From Bacillus sp. MYb209 (GTDB lineage Bacteria > Bacillota > Bacilli > Bacillales > Bacillaceae_G), in assembly GCF_002975175.1 (NCBI RefSeq), contig NZ_PCNZ01000003.1, positions 1 through 64,000 of the forward strand: a DNA stretch of 64,000 nucleotides, given 5' to 3'. Shown in pieces: positions 18,413-27,325 of this stretch (position 1 is the stretch's first letter; every line of letters starts with the position of its first letter). The translations under genes were made by a program, and so were the position numbers. Below the pieces are notes generated by a model. That model ran no database searches. It was not told the origin of the DNA and saw only the letters and a program-made list of their open reading frames with translations.

Positions 18413-18451
18413 AACAAAAAAGATTAGGAGTGATTTCCTAATCTTTTTGTT
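18413..18451 (+). terminator. rho-independent terminator
   Basis: AAAAAGATTAGGA stem with a five-base loop and a T run; terminates the oxidoreductase gene. Confidence 0.8.
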
Positions 18452-18468
18452 ATGTTATTTGGGCGTAA

Positions 18469-18630
18469 CTAAGTATTTTGAGAGGTAGGAGTTCTTTTAA
18501 ACAAGGGGTACCACCACATCGCAATCAAGCTAAGAAAATAGATAACCCCCAAAACGAAAATTTTTTGCCTTTTATAGCAACGAAGTTCATTTTTATCGTT
18601 TGAGGCATTAGAGAAGAAAGGTTGATTCGT
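18469..18630 (-). pseudogene. membrane-protein C-terminal fragment, family unknown
   Basis: A minus frame without a start reads NDKNELRCYKRQKIFVLGVI, then YFLSLIAMWWYPLFKR and a polar tail to TAG at 18469-18471. One clear transmembrane helix flanked by basic residues makes it protein-like, so it is probably the 3' remnant of a deleted membrane-protein gene. No family recognised. Confidence 0.4.
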
Positions 18631-18679
18631 TCAATATAGAGGCGAATATCCTTTTTTTATACATATCAGAAATATAAAC

Positions 18680-18705
18680 AATAGCCTCAAAAACTGGAGG
18701 CTATT
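18680..18705 (-). terminator. terminator-like hairpin
   Basis: AATAGCCTC/GAGGCTATT stem, eight-base loop, T-rich on the minus strand; downstream of the fragment ending at 18711. Confidence 0.5.
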
Positions 18706-18710
18706 CAATT

Positions 18711-18865
18711 TCACAATCTATTATGAGCAATTACAATAGGTACGCTCTTTAAAGTTTGTCCCATCGCTGAATCCGTAAAATGATGAATAACATCAAACCC
18801 CTCAACTTGATGGATATTAGCGAACCGTTTCACAAATGAAATTAAAGCGATAGGCGGGATCCCAA
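18711..18865 (-). pseudogene. C-terminal fragment of an unidentified protein
   Basis: A minus frame without a start reads KILIGIPPIALISFVKRFAN, IHQVEGFDVIHHFTDSAMGQ, TLKSVPIVIAHNRL to TGA. It looks like genuine coding sequence (few rare residues, helix and strand patterns) directly after the phosphatidylserine synthase stop. Not recognised; probably a 3' remnant left by a deletion. Confidence 0.4.
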
Positions 18866-19357
18866 TTAAAATTTTTTAAACCTAATTGGACTTACCATTA
18901 AGAGAGCGAGGATTAATGTAATCCATGCATTGCTATATGAAAACAATCCCATGCCAGCCAATGGTAATCCAGCAGCTGGAATAGGTAATCCCTTAAAATA
19001 TCCAATGGTTGGTTTTACACTAAATTTAGCTAATCTTAAAGCACCCATCGTTGGGAAAAGGATAAATGCCAAAGAAGTTAAAATAGATGGTGTTGCTATC
19101 GAATGAAATAAAAGTGCAGGAGCAACTCCGAAACTAACAATATCAGCTAAGGAATCCAATTGTACACCAAACTCACTGTTCACTTTTAATTTTCTCGCAA
19201 TTCTTCCATCAAGGAGATCTAAAACAGCTGAAAAGAAAATAAAAATGGAGGCTACTTCCAAGTAGTTACTCATATTCATGGTAATTGAAAAAACACCGCA
19301 CAATAAATTTCCAATCGTAAATAAATTGGGTACAGATTTTACTATCTGATTGAACAA
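18866..19357 (-). CDS. pssA: CDP-diacylglycerol-serine O-phosphatidyltransferase
   Basis: An integral membrane phospholipid synthase of about 163 residues making phosphatidylserine from CDP-diacylglycerol and serine, the precursor of phosphatidylethanolamine. The CDP-alcohol phosphotransferase motif DG-x2-AR-x8-G-x3-D-x3-D is intact: DGRIAR, then EFG, VQLD, SLAD. About five to six hydrophobic segments follow. TTG at 19357 is preferred because AGGGGGG lies six bases before it; an upstream TTG at 19381 would put that site inside the frame. Length is like B. subtilis PssA. The usual psd partner is not adjacent; both flanks are occupied by gene fragments. Confidence 0.85.
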   Translation of the reverse strand: MFNQIVKSVPNLFTIGNLLCGVFSITMNMSNYLEVASIFIFFSAVLDLLDGRIARKLKVNSEFGVQLDSLADIVSFGVAPALLFHSIATPSILTSLAFILFPTMGALRLAKFSVKPTIGYFKGLPIPAAGLPLAGMGLFSYSNAWITLILALLMVSPIRFKKF

Positions 19358-19516
19358 GGTTGTCCCCCCTAAGTTGATCAAACTTCACATTTATGTAGCA
19401 TTTTCTATATATTCTTCCGTTATTCTTGAAAATATATGACCACTGTATGCTAAGTAAATTTCGACAAGAGAAAAGCCGATTTCCTGTACGTTATGTTGAT
19501 TTATAAACATGTTTGA

Positions 19517-19657
19517 TCATCCGAATACTTCCAAAGCTTCGTAATGTTTTAGTGTTTCTGCTCCTTCTCCTGTTTTATGACTTTCTCCAGAGATAAGGAG
19601 CATTTCTTCCCCATTAATTGTTGCCCAACGGATAACCGGTTTAATTAAAGGGAATTA
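19517..19657 (-). pseudogene. C-terminal fragment of an unidentified soluble protein
   Basis: A minus frame without a start reads LIKPVIRWATINGEEMLLIS, GESHKTGEGAETLKHYEALE, VFG to TGA at 19517-19519. The text is convincingly protein-like and ends just upstream of the phosphatidylserine synthase gene, but its 5' part is absent: the sequence upstream becomes the ribosome-site region of the decarboxylase on the other strand. Family not recognised. The rest of 19358-19716 shows nothing else. Confidence 0.45.
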
Positions 19658-19716
19658 TCAGAAAGGGTACTATTAAACAGAACAAGCCAAAGAAATGGAT
19701 AAGGAGTGAGCAAGCG

Positions 19717-21435
19717 ATGGACAACATGATTAATACGGGCAACTTTGGTTTACAAAGGGGACCTGCTCAAAAAACGGTTGGCCAGTATTTGTTTGATTGC
19801 CTAAAACTGGAGGACATTACCGAAATTTTTGGTGTCGCAGGGGACTATAATTTTACACTTCTTGATACTTTGGAGTGTTATAAAGGCATCCGTTTTATAG
19901 AAGGACGAAACGAACTAAACTCGGGCTACGCTGCAGATGGCTATGCAAGAATCAAAGGAATATCGGCTCTTATTACGACCTTTGGGGTAGGAGAGCTCAG
20001 CGCCTGCAATGCGATAGCGGGAGCCAACAGCGAGCATGTACCAATAATACACATTGTGGGTGCGCCTCCTGAGAAGGATCAAAAAGAGCATAAGCTGATG
20101 CACCATACCCTAATGGACGGGGATTTTGACGTCTTTCGCAAGGTGTATGAGCAGATTACGGCGTATACCGCAGTGCTTACACCGGAAAATGCCAAGATTG
20201 AAATTCAGACTGCGATTCGCATTGCTAAAGAAAAGAAAAAGCCGGTATACCTGGTTGTGGCCAATGATTTAGTGACCAAGCCGATTAAGGTCTGGGAAGA
20301 GCCGGTACCACCACGTCCAACGTCCAACCCGAAGACCCTTCAGGCTGCGGTGAATCATGTCCATCAGCTTTTGGAATGTGCTCACCGTCCGGTTATCCTG
20401 GTGGATGTGAAAACTATGCGTTTCGGCCTTCAGACAGCAGTTCGGCAACTGGCCGATGCCATGAAAGTGCCTGTTGTAACGATGATGTACGGGAAGGGGG
20501 GATTCGACGAGACCCACCCAAATTATATCGGAATGTACTTAGGCTCTTTTGGAAATTCTGAGGTCCAAAATACAGTGGAAAATGCAGATTGTATCATTGC
20601 GATAGGTATGGTATCGGCTGACACCAACACCGCAAATTTTACCGCAAAGCTGAACCCGCTAGTAACTGTCAATATTCAACCAGATATGGTTAAGATCGCT
20701 GAGGCAGAATATCCGAATGTTCTTGCGGCCGACATACTGCTTGCTGTGCAGAAGGTGGGTTATATGGGCCAAGGTTTGGTAGAAAAATTGTCATTCCCTT
20801 ACAATCAATTCACAACTAATACTGACGGGCCTTTAATGGCGGCCGGCTATTATCCACGTTTTCAGCGCATGCTGAAAGAGGGCGATATTGTGATCGCCGA
20901 GACCGGGACGTTTTATAATGGAATGACGGAGGTGAGACTGCCCTGCAATGTAACATATATTGGACAAGGAGGGTGGCAGTCTATCGGTTACGCAACCCCT
21001 TCTGCGTTCGGTGCTATTATGGCTGCTCCTGAACGCAGAGTGTTGCTGTTTACAGGTGACGGCGCCCTGCAGCTAACAGCACAGGAAATCAGCTCTATGC
21101 TCTATTACGGCTGCAAGCCCATAATCTTTATATTGAACAACGATGGTTATACAATTGAGAAATATTTAAATGTCAAAACAGAGGATCAAAAGTACAACCA
21201 AATCCCTCGATGGTCTTACACCAAGCTAGCCGAAGCTTTTGGAGGTAACGCGTTTACCGTTACGGTCCGGACCTATGGAGAGCTTGATCAGGCTATAATC
21301 CATGCTGAAAAGGAAAGCGCCGAAAGACTCTGTATAATTGAAATAATCGCAGGGAATCCGATGGACGCACCTGAATATATGCGACGGATGCGTAGTTATA
21401 TGGAGAAGCAGGAAATGCAACGCAGTCAGAAATAA
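19717..21435 (+). CDS. thiamine-diphosphate-dependent 2-keto acid decarboxylase (pyruvate/indolepyruvate decarboxylase type)
   Basis: A 572-residue ThDP enzyme with three domains. The N-terminal PYR domain holds the activating Glu in FIEGRNELNSGYAADGYAR and the adjacent His pair in LMHHTLMDGDFDVF, the hallmark of pyruvate-decarboxylase-like rather than acetolactate-synthase-like members. The C-terminal PP domain holds the Mg/ThDP motif GDGALQLTAQEISSM through NNDGYTIEKYL with the PDC-type Glu. It should decarboxylate a 2-keto acid such as pyruvate, phenylpyruvate or indolepyruvate to an aldehyde. AAGGAGTGAG precedes the ATG. Codon use is visibly richer in G and C than all neighbours, with codons such as GCG, CCG, CTG and GGC frequent, suggesting acquisition from a Paenibacillus-like or other higher-GC donor. 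No alcohol dehydrogenase is adjacent. Confidence 0.9.
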   Translation: MDNMINTGNFGLQRGPAQKTVGQYLFDCLKLEDITEIFGVAGDYNFTLLDTLECYKGIRFIEGRNELNSGYAADGYARIKGISALITTFGVGELSACNAIAGANSEHVPIIHIVGAPPEKDQKEHKLMHHTLMDGDFDVFRKVYEQITAYTAVLTPENAKIEIQTAIRIAKEKKKPVYLVVANDLVTKPIKVWEEPVPPRPTSNPKTLQAAVNHVHQLLECAHRPVILVDVKTMRFGLQTAVRQLADAMKVPVVTMMYGKGGFDETHPNYIGMYLGSFGNSEVQNTVENADCIIAIGMVSADTNTANFTAKLNPLVTVNIQPDMVKIAEAEYPNVLAADILLAVQKVGYMGQGLVEKLSFPYNQFTTNTDGPLMAAGYYPRFQRMLKEGDIVIAETGTFYNGMTEVRLPCNVTYIGQGGWQSIGYATPSAFGAIMAAPERRVLLFTGDGALQLTAQEISSMLYYGCKPIIFILNNDGYTIEKYLNVKTEDQKYNQIPRWSYTKLAEAFGGNAFTVTVRTYGELDQAIIHAEKESAERLCIIEIIAGNPMDAPEYMRRMRSYMEKQEMQRSQK

Positions 21436-21526
21436 TATCCAATTCCCTAGTCCCTAATTGGATACTAATTGAACAGTTCTAATCATATTCTTTTAATAAA
21501 ACGCAATTAAAGGGGTGTAAAGTAAG

Positions 21527-22957
21527 TTGACAAAAGTTAAGGTTAGTTTACGACCCATTGCAAGTAAGTTCAATTTACCTACTGTTTTGAAAACAACTAT
21601 ACTACCAGGTGACTCAATTGAAAGGTTATTTATTGCAACCCAGGTAGGAGAAATCTTTTACATAGGAGACGGAGTTATAAGGACTTTTTTAGATATTCGC
21701 CCGCGAATCATAAAATTAGGCACATCTGAAGAAGGGGTTTCTAGTAGTGGTTACGATGAACGAGGATTGCTAGGACTAGCGTTTCATCCACAATTTTATC
21801 AAAACGGTTTATTTTACCTTCATTATTCAGTAGCTGGCACTCAAGGTCCAGGTGCCCTCTCTGAACCTTTTAAACCTAATCCATGTGATCCGAAAACTTT
21901 AAACTTAAAGTGGGTAAATAGAGATACTCAATATGATCATATTGATACGGTTGAGGAATGGATTTTACAATCACATGGTCAACCTCAAAAACGAAGAACA
22001 TTACTTAACATAAAACGGCCATTTTTTAATCATAACGGAGTCAATAGTTTAAACTTTTCACCTGAGACTGGAAAACTTGTTTTTACAAATGGAGATGGTG
22101 GATCGGGTTATGATCCATTTAATTTAAGCCAGAATGATTTAGAAATAGCGGGTAAAATAATTGAAATCGATGTAAGTAAAAATACATTCATAAATAACCC
22201 TCCAGTAGTTACGCGCTTTAATGAGTTTCCTTTATCTATACAAGAAACACTTACGGTAATTGCGAAAGGGGTTCGGAATATAACAGGTATTTCATTCCAA
22301 AGGTTTTATAATCAATACATCAAATATGCTGGAAATGTCGGACAGGATATTGTAGAGTCTATTTTTTCGTTTGTTCATTATAAACCCATACCGGTTACCG
22401 AACTTGTTCAAACGCATTTAATGAGATCCACTCCCAATCAAGATGGATTTATTAATTTTGGTTGGCGAGGATGGGAAGGAGAATTACCTACTTCTTTTAT
22501 AAGGCACTGTTCTGAGAATCCTACTTTGGATGAGAGAACAATGGCTTATTATAATGAAACAATTCAAACGTCAGTGAGACGTATTCAGCCTCTAATTAGT
22601 TATTTTCATAAAGATTCCAGACCGGATAAGTTTGGAGGAACTTCACTTACAGGAGTTCAGCCTTATATGGGAACTGCAATACCAAATTTAACTGGTAGCG
22701 TCGTGTTTACCGATCTTGCCAAAAAAGAAGAATCTCGGTCTCCGGTTAAAGGTGTTTTAGCATATACTAGGGCAAGTATAGATGATAAACGTAATGATTT
22801 TCATGTTATTGAAACCAATTATGATTTTGGTTCTCAATCAGCTTATTATGTTAGTTTAGGAACAAACTTAGATCAAACTAGATTATATTTAGGAGCTTAC
22901 GGTTCTATGAAAGTAACTGATTTTAACAAAGGTACTATTTATGAAATTGTTCCTTGA
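21527..22957 (+). CDS. glucose/sorbosone dehydrogenase-like beta-propeller protein
   Basis: A 476-residue protein resembling PQQ-dependent soluble sugar dehydrogenases. The family landmarks are ERGLLGLAFHPQFYQNGLFY near residues 83-102, FNHNGVNSLNFSPETGKLVF near 172-191 and NGDGGSGYDP immediately after. A later IPNLTGSVVFTDL fits another blade. Most relatives are exported, yet this one shows no signal peptide. The TTG at 21527 is supported by AAAGGGGTG nine bases upstream. Whether PQQ is bound is unclear, and the substrate is unknown. Monocistronic between the decarboxylase and a membrane protein. Confidence 0.75.
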   Translation: MTKVKVSLRPIASKFNLPTVLKTTILPGDSIERLFIATQVGEIFYIGDGVIRTFLDIRPRIIKLGTSEEGVSSSGYDERGLLGLAFHPQFYQNGLFYLHYSVAGTQGPGALSEPFKPNPCDPKTLNLKWVNRDTQYDHIDTVEEWILQSHGQPQKRRTLLNIKRPFFNHNGVNSLNFSPETGKLVFTNGDGGSGYDPFNLSQNDLEIAGKIIEIDVSKNTFINNPPVVTRFNEFPLSIQETLTVIAKGVRNITGISFQRFYNQYIKYAGNVGQDIVESIFSFVHYKPIPVTELVQTHLMRSTPNQDGFINFGWRGWEGELPTSFIRHCSENPTLDERTMAYYNETIQTSVRRIQPLISYFHKDSRPDKFGGTSLTGVQPYMGTAIPNLTGSVVFTDLAKKEESRSPVKGVLAYTRASIDDKRNDFHVIETNYDFGSQSAYYVSLGTNLDQTRLYLGAYGSMKVTDFNKGTIYEIVP

Positions 22958-23134
22958 TACGATATAAACTCTAAGTCTAAAAATATAAGAAATTCATTCT
23001 TCTTCAAAATGCACGACCTGTTGTCCCCCTAAAAAACTTCTATGTATAAACGACTAGCAGAAAGTAACACATAAACTATAAGTGTATGAATACTATAGAA
23101 AGTGATGAATTAGGTATCTTTAGGAGGTATTTTG

Positions 23135-23707
23135 ATGAATCGCTTTAGATGCTATTGGTATCAATGGATGATAGAGCATGATGCGAATTTTGTTCATAAA
23201 AGAAAGATGACTCCTGCAAGTAGGTTAGTCATTACAGCTTTATTAGGTTCATTTGCTGCTATTTTTCAATCTGCGGGGAACTTAATCCCTGGAATTGGGT
23301 TATTTATTAGTCCTTTCGCGACGCTACCGATTTTTCTGGCTATTTGTTATTCTATTTGTGAGGGAGTACGCTCTTATATTCTTACTATTTTCCTATTATT
23401 CATTATTCAGCCAAGTGAACTAATTGTCTTTCCCTTTACTACAGGATTATTAGGTATAGCGTTAGGGGTATCCTTTTTACAATTCAAGAGGAGGATTTGG
23501 GTAATTTCCTTTTCTGCGATATGTCTACTTATAGGGATTATGATCGTTCTCGGTATCTTCCGCTTTCCAGTACTTGGTCCTACTGTGCATACAACTATGG
23601 ATATAAAAATTATTACATTAATATTTATACTGAGTTTTCTATACTGCTGGATCTATGCAGAGCTGTGTAGAATAATAATGAATAGAGTATATAAAGTATG
23701 GTCTTAA
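23135..23707 (+). CDS. integral membrane protein, about five segments
   Basis: About 190 residues with a polar N-terminal 30 residues and then at least five hydrophobic segments, and an amphipathic basic end. The ATG at 23135 has TAGGAGGT seven bases before it. The arrangement resembles small substrate-capture components of transporters or uncharacterised Bacillus membrane proteins, but no signature was recognised. Monocistronic. Confidence 0.55.
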   Translation: MNRFRCYWYQWMIEHDANFVHKRKMTPASRLVITALLGSFAAIFQSAGNLIPGIGLFISPFATLPIFLAICYSICEGVRSYILTIFLLFIIQPSELIVFPFTTGLLGIALGVSFLQFKRRIWVISFSAICLLIGIMIVLGIFRFPVLGPTVHTTMDIKIITLIFILSFLYCWIYAELCRIIMNRVYKVWS

Positions 23708-23775
23708 CAATTGTATAAAATCTTTTTGAACGAATACACTTTCTCATATATTTTCAAAGATTGGAGATTTAAGTC

Positions 23776-24339
23776 ATGTATAACGTTGAAATTAGAAGGC
23801 CGAATTCGGATGATATTGATGAACTAAATTTGTTTTTTCGTATAGTTATTACGAATACTTATAAAAACGAAGGGTTATCACAATTATTAGATGACATAGA
23901 AAGTGAAATTAACATGAAAAAGCAATATTTGAAAAATGATTTTGATAGTAATGGAGAAAGTCGTTACTTTTTATTAGCAATAGATACAAGTAACGATAAA
24001 ATCATTGGAACGATTGAAATCGGTCCAGCAAGTACATTAATTAATAGTTGTACAGGCGGTGTACTTAAGGATTTGTATGAAATAGGAACTGTATTTATAC
24101 TTCCGGAGTATCAAAGAAAAGGTATAGGGAGTTTACTACTAAATACAATGTATCTTACATTACTTAGCAGAGGAATAATCGAATACTGTTTAGATAGTGG
24201 ATACAAAAAAGCACAAAGTATATGGACGAAAAAGTTTGGAAAACCTAGTTATGTGCTGAAGGATTATTGGGGTGAATCAATTGATCATATGATTTGGAAC
24301 AAAAGTTTGCATGATATACCTATAATATTCAAATTATGA
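23776..24339 (+). CDS. GNAT-family N-acetyltransferase
   Basis: 187 residues. The acetyl-CoA binding region reads IGTVFILPEYQRKGIGSLLL near residues 107-126, a typical motif A with the Q/RxxGxG/A core. The C-terminal WTKKFGKPSYVLKDYWG region replaces the usual YEKxGF. Substrate unknown. The ribosome site upstream (GGAGATTTAAGTC) is adequate. Monocistronic. Confidence 0.8.
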   Translation: MYNVEIRRPNSDDIDELNLFFRIVITNTYKNEGLSQLLDDIESEINMKKQYLKNDFDSNGESRYFLLAIDTSNDKIIGTIEIGPASTLINSCTGGVLKDLYEIGTVFILPEYQRKGIGSLLLNTMYLTLLSRGIIEYCLDSGYKKAQSIWTKKFGKPSYVLKDYWGESIDHMIWNKSLHDIPIIFKL

Positions 24340-24416
24340 AATGAAATATGCATCTGAACATAGCTTTTCTTACATACTTATGCTATTATTTATCTTTATA
24401 ATAAAAGAGGACGTGA

Positions 24417-24797
24417 ATGAACTTGATTAAAATTAATATTCCTGAAGCTGATGTTTCAATTACTGAACGTAAACAAGTTATTAAAGGAGACGAGCCATTA
24501 ATTACTCCAATTAGCGGTTTTATCGATTTCCACTTGTTCCCTAGAGATAAAGGCGGCATTTTTATGTTTTACAATATTAATGACGAACTCCTTTTCGTAG
24601 GTAAAGCTCGTAAAATTAGACAACGTATTAAAAAGCATTTTGAAGATAATGTTTCACCAATCAAAAATTATCGTGATGAAGTATACCGCATCGATGCATG
24701 TATCGTAGAAGATCCAACAGAAAGAGAAATTTACGAAACTTACATCATTAATGAATACAAAGCGAAATATAACGTTGATAAAGTGTTTAATAAATAA
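24417..24797 (+). CDS. stand-alone GIY-YIG domain protein (UvrC N-terminal-like)
   Basis: A 126-residue protein consisting essentially of one GIY-YIG nuclease domain. The core is GGIFMFYNINDELLFVGKAR then KIRQRIKKHF, with the catalytic-type Arg in KxRxR and a Glu in DPTEREIYETYIINEYKAKY near the end. This is the UvrC-N arrangement, but the UvrBC, RNase H-like and HhH domains are absent. GIY is relaxed to GIF/MFY. Similar short proteins are annotated in the B. cereus group as nucleotide excision repair endonucleases; the role is unproven. Strong terminator downstream. Confidence 0.75.
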   Translation: MNLIKINIPEADVSITERKQVIKGDEPLITPISGFIDFHLFPRDKGGIFMFYNINDELLFVGKARKIRQRIKKHFEDNVSPIKNYRDEVYRIDACIVEDPTEREIYETYIINEYKAKYNVDKVFNK

Positions 24798-24814
24798 ACA
24801 ACATTAGCGAAATG

Positions 24815-24849
24815 AAACAATCCTAGTACATACACTAGGATTGTTTTTA
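24815..24849 (+). terminator. rho-independent terminator
   Basis: AAACAATCCTAG stem with eight-base loop, CTAGGATTGTTTTT; ends the GIY-YIG gene. Confidence 0.85.
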
Positions 24850-24923
24850 TTTATATAGCTTTGTAATTTTTGTCCGTAATGATTTTCCTCGCATTTGTTC
24901 CTCCTTATAAGGGAATATATTAT

Positions 24924-25130
24924 TTAATCGGCAGAATTTTTTCGTATTTTAAAGTAATGAGCGGCAACTAAACAAAGTACCCCTATAAATAACATAATAA
25001 TTCCAAGAGTTTTATGCTTTCCTTCGAAGAAAGGTATGTCTGTAATTACATTTGTCATACATAACCCTAAGAACACAAGAATAGGTCCAATCCAAAGTAA
25101 TACGTTTCCTGATTTTGTGTGTTTATCCAT
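24924..25130 (-). CDS. small two-pass membrane protein
   Basis: 68 residues with hydrophobic segments at about 10-27 and 41-60, separated by a short loop (FFEGKHK), and a basic tail. GGAGGG lies seven bases before the ATG. No family recognised. Lies divergently from uppP. Confidence 0.6.
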   Translation of the reverse strand: MDKHTKSGNVLLWIGPILVFLGLCMTNVITDIPFFEGKHKTLGIIMLFIGVLCLVAAHYFKIRKNSAD

Positions 25131-25288
25131 ATAAACCCTCCTTTATTTTTACATATATATCCACAGGTATTGTAATCCATAACTTCTAAATAAAGGTTAA
25201 AGTAAATCCCCAAGAGAAATATATTTTCTTTCATAACAAAAATTAAAGCATCATATATTGGTACAAGCAAATGAGAAAGGAGATCATC

Positions 25289-26068
25289 ATGAATTGGCTA
25301 GAAGCTTTTATTTTAGGAATTATTCAAGGACTGACAGAGTTTTTACCTATAAGCAGTACAGGGCATCTTTATTTAGGGAGACATCTTTTTCAATTAGATG
25401 AAGCAGGTTTATTTTTAGATACGATGCTGCATATTGGAACGTTACTTGCGGTGTTTATTTATTATAAGAAAGAATTTATATATTTAATTAAAAATCCGTT
25501 TTCAAAGCTTATGTTTTTACTTATTGTCGGGACGATACCTGCGGTTGTAATTGGTTTATTATTTAAAGACTTTTTTGAAGATATTTCAAAAACAGGTATA
25601 ACAATAGGCTGGGAGTTTTTAGTGACGGGTTTATTTCTTTATATGGCCGATAAACAAAAGAACGGTCGTAAAAAAATGAATGATATTACATATAAAGATG
25701 CATTCATAATTGGTTCATTTCAAGCAGTAGCTATATTTCCAGCAATTTCTCGTTCTGGAATGACAATTGTCGCTGCATTATGGAGAAAGTTAGACCGCGA
25801 AACAGCGGCGTACTTTTCATTTTTATTATCAACACCAGCTATTGTCGGAGCTATCATCTTGCAATTTGCAGATGTTTTTCAAGGGAAAGCAGAATCTATT
25901 TCTAGTACATCATTAATTGTCGGAACATTATCAGCAGCGTTCTTTGGTTACATAGCAGTTTCATGGATGATTCAATATTTAAAACGTCATTCTTTAAAAG
26001 TATTTGCGTATTACGTATGGGGATTAGGTATTTTAATTTTAACGTTGCAATTCACACAGGTGTTTTAA
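25289..26068 (+). CDS. uppP: undecaprenyl-diphosphatase UppP (BacA)
   Basis: About 259 residues, eight hydrophobic segments. The two family motifs are intact: GLTEFLPISSTGHL near residues 14-27 and the SRSGMT block near 167 with FPAISRSGMTI. The enzyme recycles undecaprenyl diphosphate to the monophosphate carrier for peptidoglycan and teichoic acid synthesis at the membrane, and raises bacitracin tolerance. ATG at 25289 is chosen: AAAGGAGATC lies ahead of it, while an upstream in-frame ATG at 25271 would place that site inside the protein. A BcrC-type isozyme is at the right end of this window. Confidence 0.92.
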   Translation: MNWLEAFILGIIQGLTEFLPISSTGHLYLGRHLFQLDEAGLFLDTMLHIGTLLAVFIYYKKEFIYLIKNPFSKLMFLLIVGTIPAVVIGLLFKDFFEDISKTGITIGWEFLVTGLFLYMADKQKNGRKKMNDITYKDAFIIGSFQAVAIFPAISRSGMTIVAALWRKLDRETAAYFSFLLSTPAIVGAIILQFADVFQGKAESISSTSLIVGTLSAAFFGYIAVSWMIQYLKRHSLKVFAYYVWGLGILILTLQFTQVF

Positions 26069-26095
26069 ATATAATTATCAAGGAATTATTAGTTA

Positions 26096-26132
26096 AGATC
26101 CTGTTCCATTCATACACGACAGGATCTCTTTT
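26096..26132 (+). terminator. terminator of uppP
   Basis: AGATCCTGT/ACAGGATCT stem followed by CTTTTC. Confidence 0.7.
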
Positions 26133-26260
26133 CATTGTCCGTTTCACTTTTTCATCCTAGAGTATTACTTACTGTATTACTCAGACGAAAGAAATAGCAG
26201 GGAAATTATCATTTAAAAAAGAATGTATAACAGTTAGTAAATCAAGAAGGGGGAAACGGG

Positions 26261-26782
26261 ATGGAAATATACATAGAACAATTAAAGAATCAAGACGCTG
26301 AAGATTTATTTAATTTTGAACTCACGAACAAATCATTTTTTGAAACAATGGTACCAAGTCGTGGCTCTAATTATTACGTGTATGAATACTTTCAAAAGCA
26401 ATTTGACGAACTATTAAAAGAACAAACAGAGGGGATTTCTTATTTTCATCTCATACGTAATACAGAAAAAGAAATTGTAGGACGTATAAATTTAGTTGAT
26501 TTAGATAAGGAAAAACGAATTGGGTCGTTAGGCTACCGAGTTGGAGAGAAGTTTACTAAAAAAGGAGTTGCGGCAGCATCTGTAAAATTGATTTTGGCTC
26601 AAGCAAGAGTCTATGAAATTAATGAAATACATGCTAAGACAACAACAAATAACATAGCTTCACAAATTGTATTAGAAAAGAGCGGATTTTCTCGTGAAAA
26701 GGAAGCGGATACAACTACTGTAGATTTAAACGGGGAAAACGTAAATTTCGTACATTATATTTGGAGGACTACTAAGGATTAA
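26261..26782 (+). CDS. GNAT acetyltransferase, RimJ/RimL-like
   Basis: 173 residues. Motif A reads LGYRVGEKFTKKGVAAASVK near residues 90-109, and the final block is NIASQIVLEKSGFSREKEA, the RimL pattern (N-terminal or small-molecule amine acetylation). AGAAGGGGGAAA precedes the ATG. Bacillithiol transferase bstA follows 21 bases after the stop, so the three genes 26261-27789 probably form an operon. Confidence 0.85.
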   Translation: MEIYIEQLKNQDAEDLFNFELTNKSFFETMVPSRGSNYYVYEYFQKQFDELLKEQTEGISYFHLIRNTEKEIVGRINLVDLDKEKRIGSLGYRVGEKFTKKGVAAASVKLILAQARVYEINEIHAKTTTNNIASQIVLEKSGFSREKEADTTTVDLNGENVNFVHYIWRTTKD

Positions 26783-26803
26783 AAATAATAGGGGGACATG
26801 TAC

Positions 26804-27325
26804 ATGAAGGATTTACGTTATCCAATAGGCAAATTTACTTATGTAGGCACTATTACAGAAGAAATAATTGATAAATGGATTCAAGAAATTGAGGATTTAC
26901 CTAATGAATTAGCAAGAGCGATAAAAGATTTAGATCAGAAGCAGTTAGATACACCGTATCGCGTTGGTGGATGGACTGTTCGTCAAGTCGTTCATCATGT
27001 TGTTGATAGTCATATGAATAGCTACATACGCTTTAAATTAGCACTGACAGAAAAGAATCCAACTATTAAACCGTACAAAGAAGAAAAATGGGCAGAGCTA
27101 CCTGACTCAAAATTACCAGTAGATGTTTCACTTGTAATGCTAGATTCATTACATAAAAGATGGGTTAACTTATTATATTCTTTAGAACCGGCAGATTTAG
27201 AAAAGACATTTAATCATCCAGAATCAGGAGAAAAAAAACTTGCTGCCGCAATTGGACTATATGCATGGCACGGTCGTCATCATACAGCTCATATTACTTC
27301 TTTAAGAGAGCGTTTAAATTGGTAA
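26804..27325 (+). CDS. bstA: bacillithiol transferase BstA (YfiT, DinB superfamily)
   Basis: About 173 residues, a DinB-fold metal-dependent S-transferase that conjugates bacillithiol to electrophiles and antibiotics such as fosfomycin-like substrates. The landmark [20 protein letters not shown] with the first His and the C-terminal [10 protein letters not shown] with the other two His residues give the three-His metal site. The sequence closely follows B. subtilis YfiT/BstA as I recall it. The start at 26804 gives proper spacing from GGGGGA; an ATG six bases earlier overlaps it. Middle gene of a likely three-gene operon; the next gene overlaps its stop. Confidence 0.88.
   Translation: MKDLRYPIGKFTYVGTITEEIIDKWIQEIEDLPNELARAIKDLDQKQLDTPYRVGGWTVRQVVHHVVDSHMNSYIRFKLALTEKNPTIKPYKEEKWAELPDSKLPVDVSLVMLDSLHKRWVNLLYSLEPADLEKTFNHPESGEKKLAAAIGLYAWHGRHHTAHITSLRERLNW

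Noticed and set aside
19915-20561. Several open frames antisense or out of frame to the decarboxylase
   Set aside because: They arise from the higher GC content of this gene; no ribosome sites and no protein-like composition.
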